A stretch of 25,229 nt of DNA from assembly GCA_043736395.1 (NCBI GenBank), contig JAYTCQ010000400.1:1-25229 (forward strand), written 5' to 3'. The notes below the pieces were generated by a model. The model was not told where the DNA came from and searched no databases. It worked only from the letters and a program-made list of their open reading frames with translations. The stretch's first letter is position 1. Every line of letters begins with the position of its first letter. The position numbers and the translations under genes were made by a program. Below, one piece after another: positions 1 to 9,032 of this stretch. This DNA comes from JAFDVL01 sp043736395 (GTDB taxonomy: Bacteria > Acidobacteriota > Blastocatellia > RBC074).

Positions 1-49
1 GTTGAGAACCTACCCTACAAATGCAATTCGAACTGACAAAAATTAAGTT

Positions 50-610
50 ATGAATGAACAAAAAACTAATGACACTGAATTCAATAATTCAAGCCTTGAA
101 ATTCTCATTCCTGCGGATGTTTTGCAAGCCCGAATCGTTGAAATTGGAGCGGAAATTACCAAAGATTACGCGGGCAAAAAACCATTATTCATTTGTGTCT
201 TGAAAGGCGCGATGGTGTTTATGGCGGATTTGATGCGCGCGACGGATTTGCATTTGAATATTGATTTTATTGCGGTGTCGAGTTACGGAGCCGGGACGCG
301 CTCTACCGGAGAAGTGAAAATCGTCAAAGACCTTGATGGCCCGATTGATGGACGCGACTTAATTTTCGTCGAAGACATTCTCGACACCGGATTGACACTC
401 AGCTATTTACTGGAAAATTTTCGCGCTCGCGGAGCCGCTTCAATTAAGCTGGCAGCCTTACTGAATAAACCGGATCGCCGTAAAGCGGATGTTACGCTTG
501 ATTACAAAGGCTTCGACATTCCCGATGAATTTGTCGTCGGCTACGGTCTTGATTTTGACGAACGCTATCGAAATTTGCCATACATCGGAGTCGTGAAAAA
601 TCTTAGTTAG
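50..610 (+). CDS. hpt: Hypoxanthine phosphoribosyltransferase
   Basis: This 186-residue cytoplasmic enzyme transfers the phosphoribosyl group of PRPP to hypoxanthine (and usually guanine), giving IMP or GMP in purine salvage. The type I PRTase PRPP-binding motif is visible at residues 107-116 (VEDILDTGLT, with the Glu-Asp pair), the early loop FICVLKGAMVF at 47-57 and the C-terminal FVVGYGLDFDE near 161-171, all typical of the HPRT family. The length is normal. The ATG at 50 has no clear Shine-Dalgarno sequence, and only 49 bases of upstream DNA are present. It stands alone on the plus strand, but its substrate is the product of the purine nucleoside phosphorylase at 9173-9991, so the two probably serve one salvage route. 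The family call is firm; hypoxanthine rather than guanine preference is not decided by the sequence. Confidence 0.96.
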   Translation: MNEQKTNDTEFNNSSLEILIPADVLQARIVEIGAEITKDYAGKKPLFICVLKGAMVFMADLMRATDLHLNIDFIAVSSYGAGTRSTGEVKIVKDLDGPIDGRDLIFVEDILDTGLTLSYLLENFRARGAASIKLAALLNKPDRRKADVTLDYKGFDIPDEFVVGYGLDFDERYRNLPYIGVVKNLS

Positions 611-930
611 AGCATTGGCATTTGGATTTCAGCGTTTGGAAACTATTCAAAGGTAAGATAATCCAAAATTAATTATTTTTTTATGACCCTTTTTTCAAAT
701 CCTTCCTGCGATATGTAAGTGAATGGGAAATTTTCTCATCCCCCCTCCCTTGAAAATTAATCACGTTGAATTTTAGCCTGGAACGCTATCTCCTCCTCTA
801 AGCCGGAGGTGTGTTTACAGGCTGCATAAGTTCTCACGCGTACCCCGATTTCAAATTCCGGCAGATTACTCTCACAAGTAATTTTTATTAATATTTCGGT
901 CCTTGCGTTTCTCGCGAACTTGATAAAATT
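611..930. other. Intergenic region without a recognisable gene
   Basis: This gap of 320 bases lies between hpt and the large secreted protein. I see no convincing ORF, RNA gene or strong terminator. A small hairpin (CCTCC at 792-796 with GGAGG at 805-809, 8-base loop) has no T-tract. The last 60 bases are AT-rich and may hold the promoter of the downstream gene, but no well-spaced -35/-10 pair stands out. Confidence 0.5.
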
Positions 931-3900
931 ATGGTTAGTCTCACTACTCGTCGTTCCTCAACTGTTTTTGGAAAACTCACTCTCACAATTCTTTTTTTGA
1001 TTTTTTCAGGAATTTCAATTGTTGCCCAAACTGTTAACCCTCAACCGATAGTGACGGTTTCAGCAGCGGATTATCGTCCTGATTCAATTGTCGCGGCGGA
1101 GAGCATTGTCGCGGGATTCGGGATGAATCTGGCCACTGGAGTCGAAGCGGGGCAGGATACTGATGCGACTACGCCAGGAATTCAGTTGCCGAAAAAATTG
1201 CAGGGGACGCGCGGGTTAGTGAACAACGTCGAAGCGGATTTATTTTATGTCGGGCCGAACCAAATCAATTATTTAGTTCCAAAAACAACTGCTTTGGGAG
1301 CGGCGACGATTCGCGTTGAATCGCAAAATGGAGCGTTCATCACCAATGGCACATTACAGATTGCGCAGGTCGCTCCAGGAATTTTTACTGCAAGTCAGGA
1401 TGGATCGGGAGTTCCCGCAGCAAATGTTCTTCGTGTCAAATCTGATGGCATGCAAGTTAACGAACCGGTTTCGACATACGACGCAGGCATCGGACGTTTT
1501 TTAGCGAAGCCGATTGATCTGGGCCCGCAGGGCGAAACTGTCTTTTTAATTTTGTATTTGACCGGAGTTCGCAATGCTCCTGATCCGAATGCGGATGGAA
1601 ACGCCAATGAAACCGTGCGAGTCCTGGTCAATGGAAATGAACTTGCTCCGTCTTATTCCGGCATCCAGCCGAACTTCATTGGCCTTGATCAGATCAACGT
1701 TGAATTACCGCGATATTTATTAGGAAATTCCGCACTCGACATTCAAATCAAAGTGAATGGATTACTTTCCAATCGTTCGAATGTTGAATTGGTCGCGCCG
1801 AATTTAACAGGTCTGGGCTGGCGGGCGCGAGGCTTAGCTGGACGTACGATCAGAAATTTTGCGACGCTTGGTTCTTATTTATTTGCTGCTACAAACGAAG
1901 GAGTTTTCCGATCCAGTGACAACGGCGCGAACTGGGTTTTAGGCAGTGGCTTCCCGAATGCCACGCAATTTTTATCACTCGCAGTTTTCGGCAATGTGAT
2001 TTATGCCGGATCAGAAGGCGGCGGAGTTTATGTCAGCTACGACGACGGCACAAGCTGGGCGGCGTTCAATACTGGCTTGAGCGGGTTGGCTTTGACGATT
2101 AATTCTTTGAGCTTCGACGGCTCGACGTTTTATGCTTCCACAAGTGGTGGCGTTTGTCGTTACAATCGAACTCTCAATACTTGGGAAGCTCTGAACGCCG
2201 GACTCAGTGGCGTTGATTTATTCATTAACAATTTTCTCGTGGATGGCGGGATTAGTTATATCGCTACCAATGGCGGAGTCTGTCGTTACAATCGCACGAC
2301 GAACACCTGGGAGGCATTTCGCACGGGGCTGCCCGCCGCAACCAGAATTTTATCGTTGGTCAGCACGAATGGGGTTTTATACGCGGGTACCAACGGATCA
2401 GGATTGTGCCGGTATAATCGCACAATAAACCAGTGGGAAGCCGTCGGGGGAGGGCTTCCATCCACTGGGATCGTCACATCAGTAATTATTGACGGTCGCC
2501 GTTGCTTCGTTGGAACCAGAGGCGGAGGAGTATTTGTTTCCAACGACGCAGGGGCAAGCTGGCAAAGTTTAATTTCAGGACTCAGCGCGAATGATATTTA
2601 CGCGTTGTGGTTGAACGGCGGAGCGATTTTCGCCGGAGCAAATCTGGGCGGCGTTTATGGCGCTCCGTTATCGAGCGGAAATTTTGTAGCGTATTCGCAG
2701 TCCGTCACAGTGAATCAGAATACGCCACGTGGAGTTATTCTAGGTGGCACAGATTTTTCGTTGAATCCGCTGACATATTCAGTTTTGTTTCAGCCAAACA
2801 ACGGAACGCTCAGCGGCACTGCTCCGAACTTGGTTTACACTCCCGCGACAAATTTTGTCGGCAGCGATGCATTTATTTTTAGAATCAATAATGGTGCGAC
2901 AAACAGCGCCTCTGCGACCGTGTACGTTACGGTTTCGCCCTCAACGACACCGCCTTCGAATGCGCCGCCAGTGGCAAATTCACAATCTATCTCGACGAAT
3001 TCTGGCACAGCCAGAGCAGTCATCCTGAGCGCGAGTGATGTGAACGGTGATGCCTTGGCGTATTCGGTTGTGGCGCCTCCCGCAAATGGAATTTTAAGCA
3101 GAGCCGCTCCAAATCTGACCTATACGCCAACAGCCGGATTTTCAGGCAGTGACAGCTTCAGCTTCAAAGCCAATGACGGGAAAGCGGATAGTAATATTGC
3201 GACTGTTTCGATTTCTGTCTTAGCCAATCGCGCACCCGTCGTTAATGTGCCGGGAGCGCAAATAATCGCCGTCGGTCAGCCATTAAATTTCATTGTTTCC
3301 GGTTCTGATCTGGACGCCGGACAAGTCTTGACGCTCATGGTTACGAACGCTCCGATTGGTGCAATTTTCAATGCACTCACAGGACAATTCACTTGGACGC
3401 CACTCGCCTCGCAGGTCGGATCATCGCTGGTGAGTTTCACCGTCACCGACAACGGGTTGCCGCAACTCAGCGATACTAAAACTGTCTCGATTACCGTGCC
3501 GAACCGCGCTCCCGTGATTACCGTACCTAGCGCGCAATCCACCAGCACGGGACAACTAATTACTTTCGCAGTTTCAGCGACCGACCCCGACACGAATCAA
3601 ATATTGACGTTGTCGGCTACGAATTTACCTTCGGGCGCATCGTTCACAGCGGCAACAGGAGTGTTTGCGTGGACGCCAAGCGCGGTGGGGATTTCAACAG
3701 TTTCATTCACCGTCACTGACAACGGGAATCCGCCATTGAGTGACACAAAGACTGTCAATATTTCGGTGACCGGAAATTCTCCGAACGGAAACTGGACAAA
3801 TATTTCAGGCGGACTGCCTTCGAATCCGCAATCCATTGCCGCACTCGGGACAGAAATATTTGTCGGCACAACGGCGAACGGAGTTTATAAATCCTCTAAC

Positions 3901-4701
3901 GGCGGACAATCGTGGGTTGCCAGTAATTCGGGAATCACCACAACCGGAATTATTTCCATCAGTGAAGTGAATGGAAATTTATACGCCGCTGGAAATTTCG
4001 TTTTGTATTACTCAAACGATGGCGGTGCAAGTTGGAGTTCGATTAGTTCCGGCTTAAGCGGTTCAGTGAATAGTGTGACGCAAGCTGGGACGAAACTTCT
4101 CGCCGCTACCACCAACGGTGTTTATTCTTCATCAAATAATGGCGCTAGTTGGGTTTTGTCTTCATCAGGGCTACCAACGCTTACGGCGCAGACTTCTCCG
4201 GCAGCGAGAGCGCTTTTGACGGTCGGAGCAGATGTCTATGTAGCTGGTCAGCCCAGCGGTGTACAGCAGGTTTTTAAATCAAGTGATAACGGTGCGACCT
4301 GGGCGTCAGCCAGTTCAGGACTCCTGGCTGGATTCGGATTTGGAACTGCTGTGAACGCGCTGGTTGCCAATGGTTCCAATATCTACGCCGCAACCGCAGT
4401 TGGAATTTACGTCACCTCTAATGGCGGAACTTCGTGGACAGCAGTAGCAGGCGGATTACCAACGACCAGCAATAACGCACTGTCGCTTGCGGCGAGCGGC
4501 AACAATATTTTCGCGGGATACATCTTCAACACAAATGTTTACGCTTCGACGAACAGCGGTACGAGTTGGTCAGCGATGAATGTTGGCGCAACTGTAACGT
4601 ATGTCCGCGGCATCGTTGTCATTGGCAATAAAGTGTATTGCTGGGCGTCGCCGGATGGATTTTCTTCAGGAATTTACGTCTCGCCAATTCCTGGAACTTA
4701 A
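931..4701 (+). CDS. Large secreted protein: TIGR03437-like domain, BNR-type propellers, Ig-like domains
   Basis: A 1256-residue protein with an N-terminal signal peptide (hydrophobic core at about 15-30, likely cleavage after IVAQ). Residues 35-290 resemble the acidobacterial TIGR03437 domain, with phrases such as VGPNQINYLVP and DQINVELP. Residues 295-590 form BNR/sialidase-like repeats (SSDNGANW, SYDDGTSW), including three 42-residue units marked by CRYNRT at 409, 451 and 493. Residues 595-955 hold two cadherin/Big-like domains (SDAFIFRINNG, SDSFSFKANDG) and two He_PIG-like domains ending VSFTVTDNG. Residues 960-1256 form a second BNR propeller. No catalytic residues are identifiable. The protein is probably extracellular or cell-surface, with a binding or adhesion role (inference). 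The ATG at 931 is kept because it fits the signal peptide, though no clear ribosome binding site precedes it. In the families I know, TIGR03437 usually sits at the C terminus, so its N-terminal place is unusual. Confidence 0.85.
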   Translation: MVSLTTRRSSTVFGKLTLTILFLIFSGISIVAQTVNPQPIVTVSAADYRPDSIVAAESIVAGFGMNLATGVEAGQDTDATTPGIQLPKKLQGTRGLVNNVEADLFYVGPNQINYLVPKTTALGAATIRVESQNGAFITNGTLQIAQVAPGIFTASQDGSGVPAANVLRVKSDGMQVNEPVSTYDAGIGRFLAKPIDLGPQGETVFLILYLTGVRNAPDPNADGNANETVRVLVNGNELAPSYSGIQPNFIGLDQINVELPRYLLGNSALDIQIKVNGLLSNRSNVELVAPNLTGLGWRARGLAGRTIRNFATLGSYLFAATNEGVFRSSDNGANWVLGSGFPNATQFLSLAVFGNVIYAGSEGGGVYVSYDDGTSWAAFNTGLSGLALTINSLSFDGSTFYASTSGGVCRYNRTLNTWEALNAGLSGVDLFINNFLVDGGISYIATNGGVCRYNRTTNTWEAFRTGLPAATRILSLVSTNGVLYAGTNGSGLCRYNRTINQWEAVGGGLPSTGIVTSVIIDGRRCFVGTRGGGVFVSNDAGASWQSLISGLSANDIYALWLNGGAIFAGANLGGVYGAPLSSGNFVAYSQSVTVNQNTPRGVILGGTDFSLNPLTYSVLFQPNNGTLSGTAPNLVYTPATNFVGSDAFIFRINNGATNSASATVYVTVSPSTTPPSNAPPVANSQSISTNSGTARAVILSASDVNGDALAYSVVAPPANGILSRAAPNLTYTPTAGFSGSDSFSFKANDGKADSNIATVSISVLANRAPVVNVPGAQIIAVGQPLNFIVSGSDLDAGQVLTLMVTNAPIGAIFNALTGQFTWTPLASQVGSSLVSFTVTDNGLPQLSDTKTVSITVPNRAPVITVPSAQSTSTGQLITFAVSATDPDTNQILTLSATNLPSGASFTAATGVFAWTPSAVGISTVSFTVTDNGNPPLSDTKTVNISVTGNSPNGNWTNISGGLPSNPQSIAALGTEIFVGTTANGVYKSSNGGQSWVASNSGITTTGIISISEVNGNLYAAGNFVLYYSNDGGASWSSISSGLSGSVNSVTQAGTKLLAATTNGVYSSSNNGASWVLSSSGLPTLTAQTSPAARALLTVGADVYVAGQPSGVQQVFKSSDNGATWASASSGLLAGFGFGTAVNALVANGSNIYAATAVGIYVTSNGGTSWTAVAGGLPTTSNNALSLAASGNNIFAGYIFNTNVYASTNSGTSWSAMNVGATVTYVRGIVVIGNKVYCWASPDGFSSGIYVSPIPGT

Positions 4702-4715
4702 TTCGAAAATTTATC

Positions 4716-4753
4716 GAGCAGTCGCGGAAATTTTTAAAAATCCGCGACTGCTC
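4716..4753 (+). terminator. Strong hairpin after the large secreted-protein gene
   Basis: A perfect 13-bp inverted repeat (4716-4728 with 4741-4753, outer bases GAGCAGTCGCGG) encloses a 12-base AT-only loop. It starts 14 bases after the stop codon at 4701. The right arm is followed by ATTTCTG, a weak T-rich tail. It is probably a terminator or an mRNA-end hairpin separating the two secreted-protein genes. Confidence 0.65.
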
Positions 4754-4787
4754 ATTTCTGTGCCCCCTCACGTTCCTTCAACCCTCC

Positions 4788-4794
4788 AAAGGAG
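4788..4794 (+). promoter_or_regulatory. Ribosome binding site of the PQQ-propeller gene
   Basis: AAAGGAG lies seven bases before the ATG at 4802. It fixes the start there rather than at an in-frame upstream ATG at 4601, which would overlap the preceding gene and bury the signal peptide. Confidence 0.85.
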
Positions 4795-4801
4795 AAACCT
4801 C

Positions 4802-6568
4802 ATGAAAAACTTACAGAAAATATTTTTTACAATTCTTACAATTGCCGTGATGAGTATTACGGCTTTCGCCGCTGATTCACTGTGGTCGCACAAGCCGACA
4901 CAAGACATTAAATGGTATCAACTCACCGAAGCCGGAACGTTGCTCGTTGGCACGGGTACGAGCATTTATTCGCTTGACCCTGAGACAGGAAATGAGCTGT
5001 GGGCGCGACCCGATCTGGCGAAAATTTCCGAAGAAGAAATTCATCAAATTGAAGGGACTCCGCTGTTATTGATCGGGGATCCACAAGGGTTTTTATCCGG
5101 CAAAACGGCGTTGTATTGCCTTGATTTGTTGACCGGAAAAAATCTGTGGGAAACAGAAAAAATCAAAGGTCATGCGGTAGAAATCACGGTCAATCCCAAG
5201 CTCGGCATCGCCATCATTATCACTGTAGTCAGCAATAAAGCGGCAAAAGATAAGCTTGATATTTTCGCGCTGGAATACGGCAACGGCAAAGTTTTGTGGC
5301 AAGCTGAATACGCTGAAAACGTAGATTTATACGGCAAGGAAAAAGGCTCGAGATATTTTCCTACTTTCGATTTAAGCGGAGCGAATCCGCCAATTTTTGA
5401 TGAAGACGCGGTGTACATGACGTACGCGGGCATCCATAAATACAGTCTGAAAGATGGCAGTTTGCTCTGGAAAAATGTTTACGACGTGACCGAAGGCAAA
5501 ATCAAACGCGGCAATGGACAAGCCCGCATTGACGGCGATGTGATTTACACTTCGGCGAAAGGGCAGCTCCGCGCGTTCGACAAAAAAAGCGGAACGCTGA
5601 AATGGACTTCTAAAGATTTCGGCGGCGCGGTCGCGGAAATGATCGTAGATGGCGGGACGATTTATGGACGTCTCGGCGGAAATTTTTATGATTTCAATAA
5701 ACGCGAATACGTCAAGAAAGGGCCGCTCGGAGTCGTCGCGTTAGATAAAAATTCCGGTGCTTCATTCTGGAGTTACGATGGAGCAAAAAATAACATTACG
5801 AACATGGCAATCGCTCGTGAGGCGAATACATTGCTCATCGCTGACGAAAAAAATCTGATTGAACTTGACCTCAGCAGCCAGGGCAAGGTCAAAGAATCTT
5901 ATAAAATCAAACTCGAATTCAAGAATAAAATTGGAGCCGCAGCGGTCGGAGTGAAGGCTGCAAAAACAGGATTTGGAATGTTGTCAGGTGGTGCAGTCGG
6001 TGCACTGAAAGGTGCGACTTCAAAGGGCGCTGACGGCACAGATGATCCAGTGCAAATTACGCCGCAGGAAAACGGTCAATTTGTGATTCGCGGGATGCAG
6101 CATATTTTAAGCTTCGATCCGCGCTCGAAAGCGATTGGCTGGTCTACGCATTTTGAAGCGCCAACGGCACCGACTTGGCAGAAAATTGCGATGGGAGCTT
6201 TGACAGCTTTCACGGTGATGGCAAATCTAAATGGCAGTGTCGGTTCGCAGCTCGCTTCAGGGTATAAAACCAGTTCAGCAGATCGTTATGAAGACAGCAT
6301 GATTAATGCTTTCAGTTCATACGAGAAATTTTTGACGAAGCGATTCAGCGCGACAAAAACCATTGGAAATTTCACATATGTCATGACAAATCTGGCGGAA
6401 GGGAAAGACAAAGCGGCTGGAATTATCGGCGTGAATATGATGACCGGACAAGGTGATCGTCAAATTATGTTCGCGGATAAAGACCCGGATTACGAAATTG
6501 ATGAAGCTTCGGGAAGGATTTTCAATTTAAAAAATTCGAAGGAATTGACGGCATTTGTGATTAAGTAA
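4802..6568 (+). CDS. Secreted PQQ-type beta-propeller protein
   Basis: A 588-residue exported protein with a clear signal peptide (MKNLQKIFF, hydrophobic core, cleavage near AFA at 21-23). At least six PQQ-like propeller blades are visible from their closing strands: YSLDPETGNELW, YCLDLLTGKNLW, FALEYGNGKVLW, YSLKDGSLLW, RAFDKKSGTLKW and VALDKNSGASFW. A Gly/Ala-rich stretch (about residues 375-410) interrupts the propeller before the C-terminal blades. The fold resembles BamB or PQQ-dependent dehydrogenases, but the catalytic residues of the dehydrogenases are not evident and the lipobox of BamB is missing. A structural or binding role in the periplasm is the likeliest reading, and the substrate is unknown. 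The start is chosen from the ribosome binding site and signal peptide. Confidence 0.85.
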   Translation: MKNLQKIFFTILTIAVMSITAFAADSLWSHKPTQDIKWYQLTEAGTLLVGTGTSIYSLDPETGNELWARPDLAKISEEEIHQIEGTPLLLIGDPQGFLSGKTALYCLDLLTGKNLWETEKIKGHAVEITVNPKLGIAIIITVVSNKAAKDKLDIFALEYGNGKVLWQAEYAENVDLYGKEKGSRYFPTFDLSGANPPIFDEDAVYMTYAGIHKYSLKDGSLLWKNVYDVTEGKIKRGNGQARIDGDVIYTSAKGQLRAFDKKSGTLKWTSKDFGGAVAEMIVDGGTIYGRLGGNFYDFNKREYVKKGPLGVVALDKNSGASFWSYDGAKNNITNMAIAREANTLLIADEKNLIELDLSSQGKVKESYKIKLEFKNKIGAAAVGVKAAKTGFGMLSGGAVGALKGATSKGADGTDDPVQITPQENGQFVIRGMQHILSFDPRSKAIGWSTHFEAPTAPTWQKIAMGALTAFTVMANLNGSVGSQLASGYKTSSADRYEDSMINAFSSYEKFLTKRFSATKTIGNFTYVMTNLAEGKDKAAGIIGVNMMTGQGDRQIMFADKDPDYEIDEASGRIFNLKNSKELTAFVIK

Positions 6569-6591
6569 TTTAGGTAATTATACGAAAGTCA

Positions 6592-6651
6592 GCGCTGGAG
6601 GAGCGGAATATTTATAGAAAGCTTTCTATAAATATTCCGCTCCTCCAGCGC
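6592..6651. repeat. Perfect 60-bp palindrome between convergent genes
   Basis: Bases 6592-6621 are the exact reverse complement of 6622-6651, so 30 bp arms meet with no spacer (centre AAGCTT at 6619-6624). The outer part is GC-rich (GCGCTGGAGGAGCGG) and the inner part AT-rich. It lies in the 97-base gap between two genes that end at each other (stops at 6568 and 6666). Neither side has a T-tract, so a canonical Rho-independent terminator is doubtful. It could act as a bidirectional transcription barrier, or be two abutted inverted copies of a mobile repeat end. Confidence 0.93.
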
Positions 6652-6665
6652 AAATACAATCTCTA

Positions 6666-7868
6666 CTACGGTTTCGGAGGAGTTGTCGCACTCTTATTTT
6701 CAGCTTTTGCTTTTTCTTTTGTGTTTGATCTGACGTTGAAGGTAATAACCCCACTGACCTGCACAGGTTTTCCTTCAAATGTGGCGGGAACAAAGGTCCA
6801 TTTTTTGGCAGCGTTAATGGCGGGTGTAGTCGTCGCCGGAGGCCCGTCAATCATTCGCGCAAACATCACTTTCCCCAGTGTCGAAATTAAAACTTCAACT
6901 TTAGCTTTGCCGCCCTTCAGCTGAACAACTTCGGCTTTTTGCTTGGTAGAAGCCTTCAATGCTCCCTGTCCGGGGCCGACGGATAATGCCGCTCCGTTAG
7001 GGCTGGAATCTGCAACCGGAGCTGAAACTGATTTGGGCTGAACTTTAATATAGGGCAAGACAGCGCTGACTCGATTTAATGGTGTTCCGCCTTGAATCGA
7101 ATGCGCAATTTCATCAGTGACTGTGTCTTCAACTGCGACAGAAAATTCACCCAGGCGAATCGTTGGAGCGCCGAAATCTGTCACCTCTTTTATGCCTGGG
7201 ATGCGCGATTTTAAAGAACGATTCAAGGCATCAAGCGAACTTTTTCTGAACTGATCAGCTTTCACTTCATCGGTCGCGAGGGCAGCGGCTTCCGCATTGA
7301 GCAAGTTCAAGACGTTTAGCGCTTCGGAATAATCCGACTTAATCGCTAAAGATTTTTTGATGCTGGCAAGACCTGCATTCACATGTTCATTCGCTGCTAA
7401 AATTTCTTTGTCGGATAATTTGTAGGTAGTTTTTCCAATGACCAATTCACCGCGCTTGATAATAATTTCGTGCGCCTGCCTCCATCGCGTCATCCCGATC
7501 ATGTAATTGCTATACGTCTTGATAGAATTTTTCTGGTTCGGCAAATCAGTCCGCCGCTGAAAAAAATCACGTGCCTGCGCCATATTGCCCAGTTGAAATG
7601 CAGTGAGCGCGGCATAGCCCAAGGCATCATCGTTACTCGGTTCAAGCTTCACTGCCGCTTGAAATTTTTTGGCGGCAAGATCGAATTTTCCTTTTTTATA
7701 CAGCGCGACTCCCTGTGTCATTTCAGATTGCGCTGTGATGACCGGAGCAGGTGGCGGAGTAGTTGAGGGAAGACCCTGCGCAGTGGGAGGAGGAACAGGT
7801 AATTGAGCATGGACATTGATGGACGTTGCCATCAGGAACACGAAACAGGGAAGTAGATTCGTTTTCAT
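6666..7868 (-). CDS. Periplasmic TPR protein with TonB C-terminal-like domain
   Basis: A 400-residue protein with a signal peptide cleaved near VHA-Q (18-22), then a proline-rich linker (23-42), TPR-like helices at about 45-105 (GVALYKKGKFDLAAKKFQAAVKL) and again near 155-190, a basic/serine-rich linker, and a TonB-C-like module at 318-380 (VLISTLGKVMFARMIDG, then AINAAKKWTFVPATFEGKPV and GVITFNV). The tail is Lys/Pro-rich. True TonB proteins have an N-terminal membrane anchor rather than a cleaved signal, so this is more likely one of the soluble periplasmic proteins that carry the TonB-C fold, common in Acidobacteriota and Bacteroidota, than an energy transducer. It is the last gene of the minus-strand run, 96 bases after cdd, and may be transcribed alone. 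Confidence 0.82.
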   Translation of the reverse strand: MKTNLLPCFVFLMATSINVHAQLPVPPPTAQGLPSTTPPPAPVITAQSEMTQGVALYKKGKFDLAAKKFQAAVKLEPSNDDALGYAALTAFQLGNMAQARDFFQRRTDLPNQKNSIKTYSNYMIGMTRWRQAHEIIIKRGELVIGKTTYKLSDKEILAANEHVNAGLASIKKSLAIKSDYSEALNVLNLLNAEAAALATDEVKADQFRKSSLDALNRSLKSRIPGIKEVTDFGAPTIRLGEFSVAVEDTVTDEIAHSIQGGTPLNRVSAVLPYIKVQPKSVSAPVADSSPNGAALSVGPGQGALKASTKQKAEVVQLKGGKAKVEVLISTLGKVMFARMIDGPPATTTPAINAAKKWTFVPATFEGKPVQVSGVITFNVRSNTKEKAKAENKSATTPPKP

Positions 7869-7884
7869 AATTAGTAGGGTTGGA

Positions 7885-7951
7885 ATGCAAAAAGAAGTCG
7901 CAACTTCACGTTGAGTAAAGGCGCCCTTAGCGCGGGCTTCTGCATTGTAGA
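7885..7951 (-). repeat. Imperfect hairpin region after cdd
   Basis: The 96-base gap between cdd and the TPR/TonB-C gene holds a short imperfect stem (GCCC at 7922-7925 with GGGC at 7937-7940) and a partial outer match between AATGCAAAAAGAAG (about 7887) and CTTCTGCATT (about 7939). On the minus strand the stem is followed by GCCTTTAC. It could be a weak terminator for the salvage operon; the evidence is thin. Confidence 0.3.
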
Positions 7952-7964
7952 GTCACATTCTTTT

Positions 7965-8357
7965 CTATAAATAACTCGGATCAAACGGGGCAGGGAGCAG
8001 ATCAATAATTCTCGCTGTTTCGATCTGATCTTGCAAGTTGACCATGATGACTTCGCCATCGTGAGGAAATAAATCTGAAATCACCTGCCGACACGCCCCA
8101 CATGGTCTCACAGGAGAGTGTGTATCAGCAACCACGGCAATCCGTTTGAAGTCACGTTGTCCTTCGGAAATCGCTTTGAAAATCGCAACGCGTTCAGCGC
8201 ACATGGATAATCCGTAACTTGAATTCTCGACATTGCAGCCTGAAAAAATCTGACCATTTTCGCATTCGACTGCTGCTCCGACTTTGAAGTTGGAATACGG
8301 CGCATGAGCGAATTCACGCGTCAGGCGAGCGATTTCTATCAGGCTTTGAATGTTCAT
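7965..8357 (-). CDS. cdd: Cytidine deaminase
   Basis: This 130-residue cytoplasmic enzyme deaminates cytidine and deoxycytidine to uridine and deoxyuridine. All residues of the small tetrameric CDA family are in place: C53-A-E55 (zinc ligand and proton-shuttling glutamate) and P-C86-G-A-C89 (two zinc ligands), plus the N-terminal substrate motif VGAAVECENGQIFSGCNVEN. The length is typical. The ATG overlaps the stop of uridine kinase by one base (TAATG), which indicates translational coupling. The pair makes biochemical sense: uridine produced here is phosphorylated by the kinase encoded just upstream. Confidence 0.97.
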   Translation of the reverse strand: MNIQSLIEIARLTREFAHAPYSNFKVGAAVECENGQIFSGCNVENSSYGLSMCAERVAIFKAISEGQRDFKRIAVVADTHSPVRPCGACRQVISDLFPHDGEVIMVNLQDQIETARIIDLLPAPFDPSYL

Positions 8358-8983
8358 TATTTAGCTCGTCTAATCTCAATATCAATCTGATTGCGAATTT
8401 TTCCGGTGATGAGATCAATGCCGACTTCGTTATGTCCGCCTTCGGGAATAATCACATCGGCGTAGCGTTTCGAAGGCTCGACGAATTGCAAATGCATTGG
8501 GCGTACAGTGTCGAGATATTGATTGATGACAGATTCGACTGTGCGTCCGCGCTCATTAATATCACGTTGGAGCCGCCGCAAAAAGCGTAAATCATCAGCC
8601 GTATCCACAAAGATTTTCACGTCCATTGATTCGCGTAACCGCGCATCATGAAATATCAAAATCCCTTCGACAATAACAATCGGAGTAGCGTTGACAAGTT
8701 TCGTTTCTGCCAAACGCGTGTGTGTCGTGTAATCATAAATTGGCATCGCAATCGCTTCACCCGCTTTAAGAGCAATCAGATGATTTGCAAATAATTCATT
8801 ATCAAGCGCGTCGGGATGATCGAAGTTGATTTGATGTCGCAGGCTCAGCGGCATATCAATGAGGTTGCGATAGTAACTGTCCTGTGGAAAATACGTCACA
8901 TGATCGGCACTTACATTTTCCAGAATGCGCCGCGCGACTGTTGTTTTGCCTGAGCCTGTTCCACCACAAATTCCTATGATCAT
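8357..8983 (-). CDS. udk: Uridine kinase
   Basis: A 208-residue kinase that phosphorylates uridine and cytidine to UMP and CMP with a nucleoside triphosphate. The P-loop GGTGSGKT sits at residues 7-14, followed by YFPQDSYYR, NFDHPDALD, PIYDYTTHTR, VIVEGILIFHD and the RRLQRDINERGR lid region, all characteristic of bacterial Udk. The length is normal (about 210). It overlaps the start of cdd by one base. Upstream, a 189-base gap with inverted repeats separates it from the purine nucleoside phosphorylase gene. Confidence 0.97.
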   Translation of the reverse strand: MIIGICGGTGSGKTTVARRILENVSADHVTYFPQDSYYRNLIDMPLSLRHQINFDHPDALDNELFANHLIALKAGEAIAMPIYDYTTHTRLAETKLVNATPIVIVEGILIFHDARLRESMDVKIFVDTADDLRFLRRLQRDINERGRTVESVINQYLDTVRPMHLQFVEPSKRYADVIIPEGGHNEVGIDLITGKIRNQIDIEIRRAK

Positions 8984-9032
8984 AAATAAAACTTAGACAG
9001 CAAATATGAAACGGTGTTGCACCACCAACGAT

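Noticed and set aside
4601..4801. N-terminal extension of the PQQ-propeller gene by 67 codons
   Set aside because: It overlaps the preceding gene, runs through the hairpin at 4716-4753 and would bury the signal peptide. The ATG at 4802 has an AAAGGAG site.
6592..6651. Palindrome as an ordinary Rho-independent terminator
   Set aside because: There is no T-tract on either side, and the stem is far longer than usual with an AT-rich inner half.
6666..7868. TonB energy transducer
   Set aside because: The N terminus is a cleavable signal peptide, not a membrane anchor, and no ExbB or ExbD genes are nearby.
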